A stretch of DNA of 64,000 nucleotides, taken from assembly GCA_963576475.1 (NCBI GenBank), contig OY754973.1:12646253-12710252 (forward strand), in the 5' to 3' direction. This stretch comes from Molanna angustata (lineage: Eukaryota; Arthropoda; Insecta; Trichoptera; Molannidae). The notes under the pieces are model-generated. The model searched no databases, had not been told where the DNA came from, and worked only from the letters and a program-made list of their open reading frames with translations. The position numbers and the translations under genes were made by a program. Of the stretch, positions 45,915-58,599 are shown one piece after another (the stretch's first letter is position 1; the number at the start of each line of letters is the position of its first letter).

Positions 45915-48900
45915 GGGTAGACTGGTGACGATTGAAACAATTTAACTTTAACCACTTGTAGTGCATTATCTTAAGTATTTAAAGAAAATATTTTTATAGT
46001 GCTTGAAGGAATATGTATCTAGTTCCTAAATAAAATTGATTCGGTGGCTATATCTCGATCAGTAAACCTACAATAACCACATTAAAAACATAGGGAAATA
46101 TGTTTCAATTGACCTCATACTGGGGTCAATTGAAACAGTAAGAGGGGTTGATTGAAACACTGAAGTATTTATTTGAAGCGATCAAGTTTCTTTATTCAGT
46201 CTTGATTATTTTCGTTACTATAACCGTATTTAATGAAATCATGAATAATCGGTATTCGTAACATAAAAAAAACGATATTTATGAACAAAAATATCTCGGA
46301 CTTAAATAACTTAAAATATTTGTGTACTTTGTAACTAAGTCCTGTACATTACTTATATAAATCTTTAACATTTGACAAAGTCAACACTATTCAAGTGTGA
46401 TATTAAGCTGGAAATGAAAATAATATAAGAAAAAAAGAAATATTCAGTTACATACAAAAGTGCTTGTTTCAACCATAACAATGTTTCAATCGTAACAACG
46501 TTCAATTTACTCCTGCTGTGAGCATTTTTGCATTTTTCTATTTATACAATTTAATAGATTAAAATATGCATAAGTAAAAGGAAATATTACAAAAATAACT
46601 AATAAAATAAATAGATACATATTTGGTTGTTATTGACATACATACCTGCACGTCATAATATTGCATGGGTGCAAAAACTTATAAAATGAACTTAGAACAT
46701 AGAAAACAATTTTTAAAAGTCTAAAATTTTGTACCTAAATGCCATATCAAATTAAACAAAACAAACGGTAAGCCTAAAAAATTATTTTTTTCGTAATTAT
46801 TTTTTATCCTACTTACTACAAACTATAAAAAAGTAAACGAATCACAATTTTTTTTTAGAATAACGTGTTTTTAACATTTTACAAGAGTAGTATATCCTTT
46901 ATCCACTAAAACATTGTATTTTTTTTTTCAATTTTACGAAAGATCCTTACATAATATACGGGTGATGGGTTCAATTATTATTATTTATAAAATCAGTCTG
47001 TTAACGTAAGCACTTTAGTCAGATTCACAGTTATGACAAATATATTGTAATTCTTTTTGAGTGCACTCTTCATGAGCCCAAAACCCACATATCATACACT
47101 GGACCCATGTTTCGCCTGGTCTACTTGAATTATATCCATCGCAACAAATTAAACAATTAGTATCTTCACCTGAACTCGATGAACTCTTTCGACGTCTTTT
47201 TGGTGTTTTGGCTTTCTGTTTAATCTTTCTGTCAGTTTTTGTTTTTTTCTCCTTTATATTTATGTTAATTTTTATCTTACTAGCATGTTTTTTTCTATCT
47301 CTTCGGTTTCTTTTCTTATGTTTTCTTTTTCCGGAGTATCAGTATAAACGGTTGATTTCCTCTTTTTTTTATTTGTTGTATTCGTTTTCCTGGGTGGTGC
47401 CTTAGGGAATGGTCTTATACCTTCTGGTGAGAATTTACTAGTTGAAGGCACGGCGATGTTATAATCATTGGCATCAGAAATATCAAGGGGATCAGAATCT
47501 GTAAGCAGAGGTGGTATATTTTCCTTTGACAAAGATGCGAAAACAAATGGTGTAATTTCTGTAGTGGAATTCAGCTGTGGAGTTGCTAAGCTTCTTGGAG
47601 ATAAAGGGACCACTGTTGGCAGCAGAATACCGAAACTTGACAAAGTAGACCCAACTGCTACGTCAATAACTGCAGAAGTGCTTGGCTGAGAAATTTCTAA
47701 TCTTTGAGTAGATGAATCAATCGTTTCGGATCCTACAGTGGGAATTGACTGCGAAATCAACGAGTTTGCTATAGCAGACTGCACTTCAGTGTGAGGTATT
47801 ACATGATTGATTGACCTTGAAGTTTCAAGGCTTGTTGGGGTACACGGAACAGTTACTTTAGATCCTACTGCCGGGTTAGGTACTGCAGAAGTACCTGGCT
47901 GTGATGTCTCTGAAACTGCCGCAGATTCACTATCACAATTTCTTAAATCATTTGGATTTGGTCTGTCTGTGACGTACGAGGGTGCAAAATCCAAATCACT
48001 GAATATTTGTCTATTAAATGGATATATTCCAGTACTTCTAAACCCAGCTTGAACATTGGTTTGAGTCATAGCCCGAGGTAAAGCAGTTGCCACTATGCAT
48101 GGAATTTCGTAAATGGTCATTGCTTTTCCTGGGTTTGATCTCATCCAGTCATCACATGCTGTGTTCACGGCTTTTTTAAATGGGCCGTAGACTGAGCGAT
48201 CAAGTGGCTGTAACTTATGGCTGCAATGCGGAGGAAAAGATAGCATGACGATGCCATTGGAATGACAATAATCGATGCACTTAATGGATACGTGCGAAGA
48301 ATGATTATCTAAAAGCAACAACACTTTGTGATCTGAAGAACAATTTGTGTGCCTTTGAAAATGTTTTAAAAATACCATAAAATCTTCTTCTTGCATCCAG
48401 CCAGATTTATTAGCCGTACCGACACTACCGATTGGACCGTCCCTCAAGAAATGACTTTGGTAATGGACGCGTGGAAATGTGAACATCGGTGGAAATACAT
48501 TTCCAATGGCGTTTGCTGCTACAGTGACTGTTACCAAATTTCCACGTTCAGCCGATGTCACTGCACCTACTTGCCGAGTTCCTCTCCTGGCGACAACTCG
48601 GTTAGGTTTTTGTACCGTCGTAATGCCTGTTTCATCTACGTTGTAGATGTCCTTAGGTTCAAACTTGTCACGATCAAGTACCATCGCTAAATTATTGTAG
48701 AATTCAGTAACATTATGTTCATTAAAACTTGTCGCTCGTGCCAAGCTTGTAGCTTGGGCACACCTGACTGATAGTTCTGGATGGCGGTCTAAAAATCCCC
48801 GGAACCATTCTACTCCGGCAATTTCATTTATGTCCCACGAAGCTGGCCCTGCCAGATTGTGCCGTACAGCCAAATCATAGGCCAGTTGCCTTAAGTCTTT

Positions 48901-50058
48901 GGTGGATAGTCCAAAGTAAATGTCAGCTGACTTCATTGCGTAATCTGCAATCTCAGTTTCTTGAGCAGAGTTAAACACTTTTTTTGCTGAATTATAACCC
49001 ATGGTTATTCAACAGGCGTACCATTTGGCGCACTTTCTCTCTTTTTTTTATATCTCCCTAATGAGACGTGGTCTATACGAACATATCCGCAGCCTTTCTC
49101 AAGGATTTTCCTATCGAAACTTCTTCATATGCCTGCTGATATGCAAACAAGTCCTTTGAATTTCTGTCTGTAACATGAATCCGTTTCCTGGGCATCTGAA
49201 GAAAAAAAACTGTTTAAAAAAAAAAATCGCGAACTCAAACCAATTCTACAGAAAACTGACATGAAAACTATAATTTTCACACAACGTTAATCAGCTTTGC
49301 TTTGAATATGTATGGCTAGTGCTGCCCATTAGTGGCAATTTAGTTCGCACATAGGTAGGTATAATAAATAATTATAATAATCATTCATTACATATAGAAA
49401 AGAAAAAATACATTCTCCCCGAATATAAGGATACCTTGTGCTTCGGGGAGGAGTTTAGAAAAAAAATTACAAAAAGAGGGAAAAAAAGAATTACAATGAA
49501 AAAATGTTGGTAATTTTTGTCTAATATTTTTTTTACTCAAATGTTTTTTTTGTTTAGGTACATCACTTTCATTTGCGAGCATATACATAATTTGCTTACA
49601 AATTATACTACAAAAAACATTGGTGGACGGTTGAAACACAGGGACGATTGAAACGGTTCAATCGTCCCCAAGCACCAAGTTTCAAACGTACCCATGTCAC
49701 GTTACCTACTTCAAAGTCAAAAATTTGTGTTTTAAATCAATAATTACGATGAAGAAATTTAATAAAAATACTCTCAAATTACTATATGAAATAATAGAAT
49801 AAAACTTTTTGTCAAGTCACAACAGTAAACAAGGCTAAAAGGGAAATTAAAATCTAAATAATACTCACTTTTAGGCGCGAATTTCAATAAGTCGTCCTAG
49901 TACCGTCTGTGTTGATATGCTGTTCAAGGGCAACTGATGGCAGATTCAAACGTGACAGACAAAGCGACAAGTGTCGCGTCACATGCGTAGGAACCGTGGT
50001 TTTCGAAATATTTGAGGTGTTTCAACCATGACATGTTTCAAACGTCCCCAGGCTACCC
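45915..50058 (-). mobile_element. Pogo/Tigger-like DNA transposon, complete (4144 bp)
   Basis: Inverted ends GGGTAGACTGGTGACGATTG and (right, reversed) GGGTAGCCTGGGGACGTTTG, followed by AAAC, lie between TA duplications at 45913-45914 and 50059-50060. Words of the type GGGGACGATTGAAAC / GTTTCAATTGACC recur in both subterminal regions (about 46105-46160, 49625-49680, 50020). A single transposase is coded on the minus strand. Confidence 0.92.
47015..49195 (-). pseudogene. Pogo-type transposase (DD35D) with C-terminal PHD-like finger
   Basis: DDE transposase of the pogo/Tigger/CENP-B group. The N-terminal pipsqueak-type HTH starts at ATG 49195 (MPRKRIHVTDRN, SLRKAAD) but is broken by stops and shifts between about 49020 and 49090. 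The main open frame 47272-49002 (576 residues) holds the CENP-B-like DNA-binding part (ASWDINEIAGVEWFRGFLDR). The catalytic core follows: YNVDETG, LLLLDNHSSH, and HKLQPLDRSVYGPFKK, 35 residues after the second Asp. A Ser/Thr/Pro-rich tail and KKKRKS follow. It stops at MLVR after a seven-A run; one extra A would open the frame to a C2-C2-HC-C2 finger (CLICCDG, WVQCMICGFWAHEECT, CHNCESD) ending at 47015. Inactive as it stands. Confidence 0.9.
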
Positions 50059-50316
50059 TACATAAAATGATCACGTAAACCAGCCGATGACATGTCGTAT
50101 ACCCTGTAGGTGCCTTGAGTTCCTGGTTCTATAATATTCCAACTTCGTCTTTATTGAGATGTTAAAAAATAATTGTCAAATATCATTCAAGGCAATACTA
50201 GAAAATAAAAAAAAGTCCGCGAACTGACAAAAAAGTAACGTTACGTTTATGCATTTTGATGATAGATGGTTTCAAATTAAGTTTAGAATAATGCTCCCAC
50301 TTTTTACTCCTCGCTA

Positions 50317-50870
50317 ACCCACGGGGATATAGTGGGGAGTTATGATTTCGCAATTTTTAAGGGTATTTTTTAATTGCGGATTATCAACTAGTATCATGCT
50401 GAGATTGTATTCTGAAAGTTTCATCAAAATGTATTTGCGTGTGTGCTATGTACGGCGTGTTCATTTTAGTTTATCAATTATAGACTGAAGTACTTATTCG
50501 ATTCTTTTCAAATTTTGCAAATATGTATATCTAATACTCGCTTAGACCCCATTAGATTTTGAAGGATATCTGAATAGTGCTTCTCAATTTATTTTAACTG
50601 TCAAATATTTCAAAGTGACCCCAAGCCCAGGAAACTTAAAATTTGGAATTTTTATACCTATTCAAATTGGTAAAAAAGCACATCACTTTCATAAAATGGC
50701 ATTGAAGAGTTATCAAATTTTCATAATAAAATATTTAAATAAAAAATAATTTTACAAAATCATTTCATGAAAATTCTGAATATTTTCCATACAAAATTTG
50801 AATACTTTATAGAATGACTTGTTAGTGAGGAGATTTGCGTTGGCCACAACCCACTCGTTTTCTATTATCA
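50317..50870 (-). repeat. Dispersed repeat R1, inverted copy
   Basis: Starts near CACGGGGATATAGTGGGGAG and ends ACTTGTTAGTGAGGAGATTT with GGCCACAACCCACTCG. It is the diverged reverse complement of 21036-21505, longer by internal insertions. Confidence 0.6.
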
Positions 50871-51856
50871 TTGTTTTCAGGTGTGCCGTAAGAGCCGGGT
50901 AATCGAAAACACAACAGGCAAAATAGCATAGTATAATATACACGCATGTATCGCGCTTCCTTCGATAAAAGAATGCACATCCGCACACCTGTCGCTGGTT
51001 ACCCTACATTGCGGGATTGATTTATTTATTTAAATAGATCTATATAATATTACAATAAAACATAGCCCTTTCTATAGTATTATAACAAATATTCAATTTT
51101 TCATAATATAGTTAATACATAATGTACCTTAAGAGGATGACTGTCACCAGCTTACCTATTTTCCATTTGATATTCCATCAATACTACTAATCGAATCATT
51201 TTGAAAAAAATAAATAAGATAGTTTGGATACTCATTAAGAAAAATTCGATGTTTCCATTAGTTATGATCCGTATTTATTGCTCTAAAAAATAATTAGCAT
51301 ACCCCGATTTATGACATTTATCTTATATTTCTAATAAACTATAAGGCTTAGAGCAATATAATTTTTTTTAAATTAAAGAACACAAAAATATCAAGAAAAA
51401 TTCGATCTGGCGTTGCATGAATGCTTCATGTTCAGTCAATATTTTCAAAAAACATTTATTTTGGAAATTGCGCTGACTAGAAAATTAAAGTCCCGTATGA
51501 CGGTCATGCAAATATGACACTTATTCTAGCGGTCGTCACAAGGAATACATTCTGTATTCGCTCGTTTGTAATTCAGACCCGCCCTGAGAGTTGGCCAATT
51601 TGGACGTGTAATCTGTGTCGAAAGTTGCGCTCCCATATTTATTTATTTTATCGAGTTATACCTAACAACTACTAATACTACTACAAGCGTAAGGACAAAA
51701 AATATGAAAGTTTTAATATTATTAGATCCAGAGGCGTACCGCCGCCGTATTATATAATTAATGTTGAATTTTATTTTTTATATATTTATTTGTTTCAGTA
51801 TAATCACATTTTTTTACAGATGTATTATGTAAAAAAAACAAAAACCAAAGTATAAC
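50871..51856. other. Intergenic, one repeat fragment
   Basis: 50935-51020 resembles 26885-26980 (ACACGCATGTATCGCG, TACCCTACATTGCGGG). The remainder shows no gene or known repeat. Confidence 0.4.
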
Positions 51857-52084
51857 TAGTTGCATGTGACACATGAGATCCAACTGTCGATGGCAATAGT
51901 GTGTATAATAGAAAAATATGTAAAACTAGTTGCATGTAACACATGATATCCGACTGCCGATAGCTATAGTATGTGCAATTGAAATATATGTAAAACTAGT
52001 TGCATGTAACACATGAGATCCAACTGTCGATGGCAATAGTATGAATCATTGAAAACTATGTAAAAATAGTTGCATGTAACACAT
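51857..52084 (+). repeat. Minisatellite array A1, ~70-bp monomers
   Basis: About three monomers of CTAGTTGCATGTAACACATG, then AGATCCAACTGTCGATGGCA, ATAGTATG and ATTGAAAAATATGTAA. Interrupted at 52084 by the LTR-like insertion; the array continues at 54534. Confidence 0.9.
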
Positions 52085-54533
52085 TGATGCAGGTATAATA
52101 TTTGGTGGTACCCTGGTGACATCAATTGTCTTCCCTAACAATAGCCCCGACTATAATTTTTAAACATTTTTTATTGTTATTAACCTTGGCCTTCGTAAAT
52201 ATTTTAAAATATATTAATTCTGTTGTTGGTTCAGGTATTTTCGGTTTTAACTTTCATAATTTTATTCTTTTAATCTGTACCCAGTTCGAAAACACAATAC
52301 ATCACCATCATATAAAATAACCTTTTTTCAATACCGCGCAAAGACCATTTATTTGGGTTCTGCAATAAAACATGGTCAGCAACTAATTGTCTCAGAGATT
52401 TGGATTTTTCCGCACTTAAATATTTCAAAGTTTATTATTCAAATATAGATTCAGGCTACCTGAAAAAAATCGAACCCTTTTTAATCCTCATCGATCGTTA
52501 TGTAAATCCCAGCCGACGGTGCTTTCAGATGTTTTAAATCCGGTTTCAAATAATCAACATAAATAGTTTCAGTTTTACATTTCCGTTAATTTTATGTTTC
52601 TTTTCTCAATTGTTGCTCTAACGTCGTATTGTCCTCTAGCGAGATACACGGAGGTTGATTTTGCGCAATCCAGGTCTAGCCACCGACGAATTCACTGATG
52701 CCGTATTGCTCATAATTCCCGGGGTGGATCTGGTTGCCGAAAGAAACAAACGTGTAATTCGCGAAAGGATATATTCGCGTTAGGCAATTTTACTTTTCAA
52801 TGAAAATTTTTACAATGTACACGCCGGACACGTGACTTTTGATAAACGTCATATATCGCGCGTTAGGGGCCTTAATACAGCTCTCGCGAGTATGAGTTTT
52901 GAGAAATCCGTGTCTGACGCTCGTCATTGTAAATTACTTCAAGACAGTTACGAAAACATTATTTTTTTCCATTTTGGTTGTATCTCGCGCGTCACTTCCG
53001 ATAAATGTCACACATCGCGCAATAGTGCTTTCATACAGCCCTCGCGAGTGTGAATTTTGACGGAATTGCGCGTATGATACTTCTCAATATAATTTCACTT
53101 AAAAAAAAACGGTTTAAACACTGAAAACACTGTCACCGATAGTACCAGCTAAAATGTTACGTGGCCAGGGTTAATTAGCTTAATTAGAGTAAATGTATTT
53201 ATGTTAGTCTCGATCCCACGCAGAATGCAAATTATGTAATTGTAAATTTTAAAATATTACTTAAGTTAGTGTGCACAAATAATTTGCGTGCCAATAGTTT
53301 TGAATATTGTATACCCCTGTATACCCCCTCCCTTCGGAACAGGGGTACTTTATGATATAAGGTAGAATCTTACTACCTGGACAGTTAGTAAAAGTTAGTC
53401 AGTAAAAGAGTCAGTCTAGTTGAAGTCAGTCAGTGGAAAATCAGTGAGTTGAAAGTAACAGTCTATCACTATAGTGAGGCGGTCAGGGCTTACGCCCTGA
53501 CCGCCGCCTTCAAAGTTTTAAGTGTAAGAACAAAGTTATTTTTAAAGGAACATTAATATTTAAAAAAAGAATCAGTGAGTCGAATCTACGTAATGATCGT
53601 TCGGTAGCTTTAGTAAAGTTTAAATTTTTATAATAATAAAAACAGAGTTCAAGTTAAATCAGTAACCAGTCTCGCCTACGGGCCTTGGCAAGACCAAGTT
53701 GACTTCGTCGATATCGAAAATTCTATTCGCCATTATCTGACCCAGGAGGCAGTGTGGGAATACGAAAGACTAAATATAGTCACCCATCCATCTGACCAAG
53801 TGGCAGTGTGGGGGCGTATTTAGGGCTTACGAGCCTAATCGACAAGGATATTAATTTAATTAAGAATGAATTAGAATTAAATTCAGAAATATATCCAGCG
53901 CCGAACGATAATAAGTGGACATCACGCACCGAAGAACACGGAACGAGCCAACGCGATCTTCCAGGATTGTATAGAACGAGCGCCCAGCGTTATCGCGAAC
54001 CGCGAAACGTTGCGGGCGCCTAGACAATAACAGTCGCACCGCGAACTTAACTTTGACCTGCAAACAAGGTACAGTGAATTTTTATTTTTAAAAGTGAAAA
54101 ACAAATAGTACTTCGAGTGAAAAATATACATAACTTCAAGTGAAAATCAACGAACATTTTATTTTTGAACTATATAATTTTAAATGTAACCATGTATAAT
54201 TCCTTTAGTAGCGTCATGGCCATGTCTACGCACCATTATATTATTTGTTGTTTTTTTATGTATTCTGCGATTGGGATCGAAATTGCAAATTTATTGTATT
54301 TTGTATGTTTTTTTTGTATGTCTATTTTATTTTAACTTGAATTTGTTTTCAAAAACTATAATTAAACAGAAACGAGAAACTAACTTAAAAATTCTTTTAT
54401 TACTGGAGTGAGCCCTTGTCATTACGATACGGCACGGTGAGAAGGTGGAAGCGTCAGGATCTTGTACTCTCCGCTTGCGAGAGAGTCAAATCTGGAAGGC
54501 GACTTCTACCTTACTTTCTACCCCCCGGTATCA
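52085..54533. mobile_element. LTR-type insertion (solo LTR or remnant), 2449 bp
   Basis: Bounded by TGATGCAGG and CCCGGTATCA (TG...CA ends) with a 4-bp ACAT duplication (52081-52084, 54534-54537). Removal restores the satellite phrase GTAACACATGATATCC exactly. The interior has a promoter-like TGATATAAGG at 53352 followed by TCAGT words. It also holds a perfect 12-bp stem, GGCGGTCAGGGC-ttac-GCCCTGACCGCC, at 53478-53505. A diverged direct repeat (52843-52905 and 52998-53060) includes CTCGCGAGT(A/G)TGA. No gag, pol or env frame was found. Either a very long solo LTR or a non-autonomous element. Confidence 0.65.
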
Positions 54534-54537
54534 ACAT

Positions 54538-56690
54538 GATATCCAACTGTTTTAGGCAATAGTATGTGTAATTGAAAAATATGTAAAACTAGTTGCATGT
54601 AACACATGATTTCCAACTGCCGATGGCTATAGTACCTACGTGTAATTGAAAAATATGTAAAACTAATTGCATGTAACATATGATATCCAACTTTTGATGG
54701 CAATTGTATGTGTAATTGAAAAATATGTAAAACTAGTTGCATGTAACACATGATTTCCAACTGCCGATGGCTATAGTATCTACGTGTAATTGAAAAATAT
54801 GTAATACTAATTGCATGTAACACATGATATCCAACTGTTGAAAAATATATATAAATAGTTGCATGTAACACATGATATCCAACTGACGATGGCAATAGTA
54901 TGTATCATTGAAAAATATGTGAAATTAGTTACATGAAACACATGATATCCAACTATCGATGGCTATAGTATGTGTAATTGAAATATATGTAAAACTAGTT
55001 GCATGTACCACATGAGATCCAACTGTCGATGGCAATAGTATGAATCATTGAAAAATATGTAAAAATAGTTGCATGTAACACATGATATCCAACTGTTGTA
55101 GGAAATAGTATTTGTAATTGAAAAATATGTAAAAGTAGTTGCATGTAACACATGATATCCAACTATCGATGGCAATAGTATGTACCATTGAAAATTATGT
55201 AAAACTAGTTGCATGTAACACATGATATCCAACAGTCGATGGTAATAGTATAAATCATTGAAAAATATGTAAAAATAATTGCATGTAACACATGATATCC
55301 GACTGCCGATAGCTATAGTATGTGCAATTGAAATATATGTAAAACTAGTTGCATGTAACACATGAGATCCAACTGTCGATGGCAATAGTATGAATCATTG
55401 AAAACTATGTAAAAATAGTTGCATGTAACACATGATATCCAACTGTTTTAGGCAATAGTATGTGTAATTGAAAAATATGTAAAACTAGTTGCATGTAACA
55501 CATGATTTCCAACTGCCGATGGCTATAGTACCTACGTGTAATTGAAAAATATGTAAAACTAATTGCATGTAACATATGATATCCAACTTTTGATGGCAAT
55601 TGTATGTGTAATTGAAAAATATGTAAAACTAGTTGCATGTAACACATGATTTCCAACTGCCGATGGCTATAGTACCTACGTGTAATTGAAAAATATGTAA
55701 TACTAATTGCATGTAACACATGATATCCAACTGTTGAAAAATATATATAAATAGTTGCATGTAACACATGATATCCAACTGACGATGGCAATAGTATGTA
55801 TCATTGAAAAATATGTGAAATTAGTTACATGAAACACATGATATCCAACTGTCGATGGCTATAGTATGTGTAATTGAAATATATGTAAAACTAGTTGCAT
55901 GTACCACATGAGATCCAACTGTCGATGGCAATAGTATGAATCATTGAAAAATATGTAAAAATAGTTGCATGTAACACATGATATCCAACTGTTGTAGGAA
56001 ATAGTATTTGTAATTGAAAAATATGTAAAAGTAGTTGCATGTAACACATGATATCCAACTATCGATGGCAATAGTATGTACCATTGAAAATTATGTAAAA
56101 CTAGTTGCATGTAACACATGATATCCAACAGTCGATGGTAATAGTATAAATCATTGAAAAATATGTAAAAATAATTGCATGTAACACATGATATCCAACT
56201 GTTGTAGGCAATAGTATGTGTAATTGAAAAATATGTAAAACAAGTTGCATGTAACACATGATATACTACTGTCGATGGCAATAGTATGTATCATTGAAAA
56301 ATATAGAAAATTAGTTCCATGTAACACATGAGATCCAACTGTCGATGGCAATTGTATGTATCATTGAAAAATATGTCAAACTAGTTGCATGTAACACACG
56401 ACATCCAACTGTCGATGGCAATAGTATGTATCATTGAAAAATATGTGAAACTTGTTGCATGTTACACATGATATCGAACTGTCGATGGCAATAGTATGTA
56501 TAATTGAAAAATATGTAGGTATAACTAGATGCAAATTTCAATGGCAATAAAATGTTTAATTGAAAAATATGTAAATCTAGTTGCATGTAGTACATGAGAT
56601 CCAATTTTTGATGGCGATAGTATGTATAATTGAAAAATATTTATAACTAGTTGCATCTAACACATGACACACAACTGTCGATGGCAACAA
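54538..56690 (+). repeat. Minisatellite array A2 with 887-bp higher-order repeat
   Basis: About 30 monomers of roughly 70 bp, same unit as array A1. A block of about 13 monomers is repeated almost perfectly with a shift near 887-896 bp (54538-55424 and 55425-56320), including an idiosyncratic short monomer (CCAACTGTTGAAAAATATAT). Frames encoding HVLHAT/CYMQL repeats are products of the array, not genes. Confidence 0.95.
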
Positions 56691-57270
56691 ATGTTATGTG
56701 CCTTCAAAATATATCACACATTTGTTTTTAATTATGAAGACACGGTATTTCATTTTAATGTCAATTAAATTATTATAAACTATGATAGTGAAAAATTGAT
56801 TAAAAGTTTAATTTGTGAAGTTAACTTTGAAAAGGGTGTGCTCAATTTTATTTTATTTACATGTTCATGTTTTCTAAGGAAGACAGCAAGAAGATGATCT
56901 CCTTATCATATCCTTATCCTCTCTTCTCCCCTCCGTCTTTTTATTGTTTTTTTTTATTTTATATGATTCTACAAATATACATTGAATAATAAATAAGTAT
57001 TTTATTCACATAAATTGGTACGTTTCATAGACACAATTTACTTCACAAAATGGATATGGTTGGTTGGAAGAATTGCCATATGACAATAGGCTCGCTGTTG
57101 TGTACTTATTACGTTATGTGTGAAAAATGTTTAAAATAAATAGGAAAATAAATAATATTATGTGGGGAAATATCGATATTTTCATATATAATTGAAGAAT
57201 TGGTACCAAACTATACACACATAAACATAAATTAATATTTATTATAAGATATTTTTTGGAATTTTTCAAT
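56691..57270. other. Spacer between oppositely oriented arrays
   Basis: Mostly unique AT-rich sequence with a retroposon-tail phrase GGTTGGAAGAATTGCCATAT at 57060-57085 and a family A remnant (TTGAAGAATTGGTACCAAAC) near 57190. Confidence 0.5.
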
Positions 57271-58300
57271 TATGCATACTATTGCCATCGACAGTTGGAA
57301 CTCATGTGTTACATGCAACTATTTATAAATATTTTTCAATTATGCATACTATTGTCATAGGCAGTTGGATCTCATGTGTTACATGCAACTAGTTTTACAT
57401 ATTTTACAATGATACATACTATTACTATCGACAGTTGGATATCATGTGTTACATGCAACTAGTTTCATATATTTTTCAATGATACATACTATTTTCATCG
57501 ACAGTTGGATGTCATGTGTTACATGCAACTAGTTTTACATATTGTTCAATGATTCATACTATTGCCATCGACATTTTTCAATTATGCATACTATTTTCAT
57601 CAAAAATTGGATCTCATGTGTTACATGCAACAAGTTATACATATTTTTCAATTATACATACTATTGCCATCGACAGTTAGATCTCATGTGTTACATGCAA
57701 CTAGTTTTACATATATTTCAATTACACATACTATAGCCATCGGCAGTTGGTAATCATGTGTTTCATGTAACTAATTTCACATATTTTTCAATGATACATA
57801 CTATTGCCATCGTCAGTTGGATATCATGTATTACATGCAACTATTTATACATATTTTTCAATTATACATACTATTGCCATCGACAGTTGGATCTCATGTG
57901 TTACATGCAACTAGTTATACATATTTTTCAATTATGCATACTATTGCCATCAACAATTGGATCTCATGTGTTACATGTAACTAGTTATACATATTTTTCA
58001 ATTATACATACTATTGCCATCGACAGGTGGATCTCATGTGTTATATGCAACTAGTTTTACATATTTTTCAATTACACATACTATTGCCATCGACAGTTGG
58101 ATATCATGTGTGACATGCAACAATTTTTACATATTTTTCATTGATACATAGTATTGCCATCGACAGTTGGATATCATGTGTTACATGCAACTAGTTTTAC
58201 ATATTTTTCAATTACACATACTATTGCCTACAACAGTTGGATATCATGTGTTACATGCAATTATTTTTACATATTTTTCAATGATTCATACTATTGTTTA
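57271..58300 (-). repeat. Minisatellite array A3, inverted orientation
   Basis: About 14 monomers reading TTGCCATCGACAGTTGGAT, CTCATGTGTTACATGCAACT, AGTTTTACATATTTTTCAAT, the reverse complement of the A1/A2 unit. Monomers vary more than in A2, and a further degraded unit lies at 58360-58410. Confidence 0.95.
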
Positions 58301-58590
58301 GGTAATAGAAAAATATAAAAATTATACAAATACATTATTGAAAATATTGTATATTTGCAATCGACAGTTTAATCTCATGTGTAACATGCAACTATTTTTA
58401 CATATTTATCAATTATACAAACACATCGACAAATCGACAGTTTGAATACCTGCTGTACCTACCTCCACAGTGTAGTTACAATATTTTACCGGACGGCACT
58501 GGCTGTTTCTGTATATTGCGTGCACTTATAGGTACGTAGTATATGTGGGACGCCACTCACACACCTTTGACATAGGCCACGCCCTTACTT
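58301..58590. other. Array edge and intergenic sequence
   Basis: Contains the last degraded satellite-like unit (AATCGACAGTTTAATCTCAT) and then unique sequence. Confidence 0.4.
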
Positions 58591-58599
58591 CTTTATAGA

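Larger units (their letters stand above)
45772..50168 (-). repeat. Family B repeat split by the pogo element
   Basis: 45772-45912 and 50061-50168 are two halves of one family B copy, shown by comparison with 27517-28020. Removing the pogo element and one TA gives GCGCAAGTACATAAAATGATC, against GCGCAAGTGCATAAAGTGATC in the intact copy (reverse complement of about 27600). Confidence 0.8.

Noticed and set aside
47468..48690. Plus-strand frames opposite the pogo transposase
   Set aside because: Shadows of the transposase frame; none shows a domain.
54518..58054. Repeated frames with HVLHAT / CYMQL motifs suggesting a repeat protein
   Set aside because: They follow the minisatellite period on either strand, shift frame freely between monomers and have no start or promoter context.
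51857..58300. Array of near-identical units resembling a CRISPR array
   Set aside because: Monomers are contiguous and similar along their whole length, with no unique spacers, in a eukaryotic genome.
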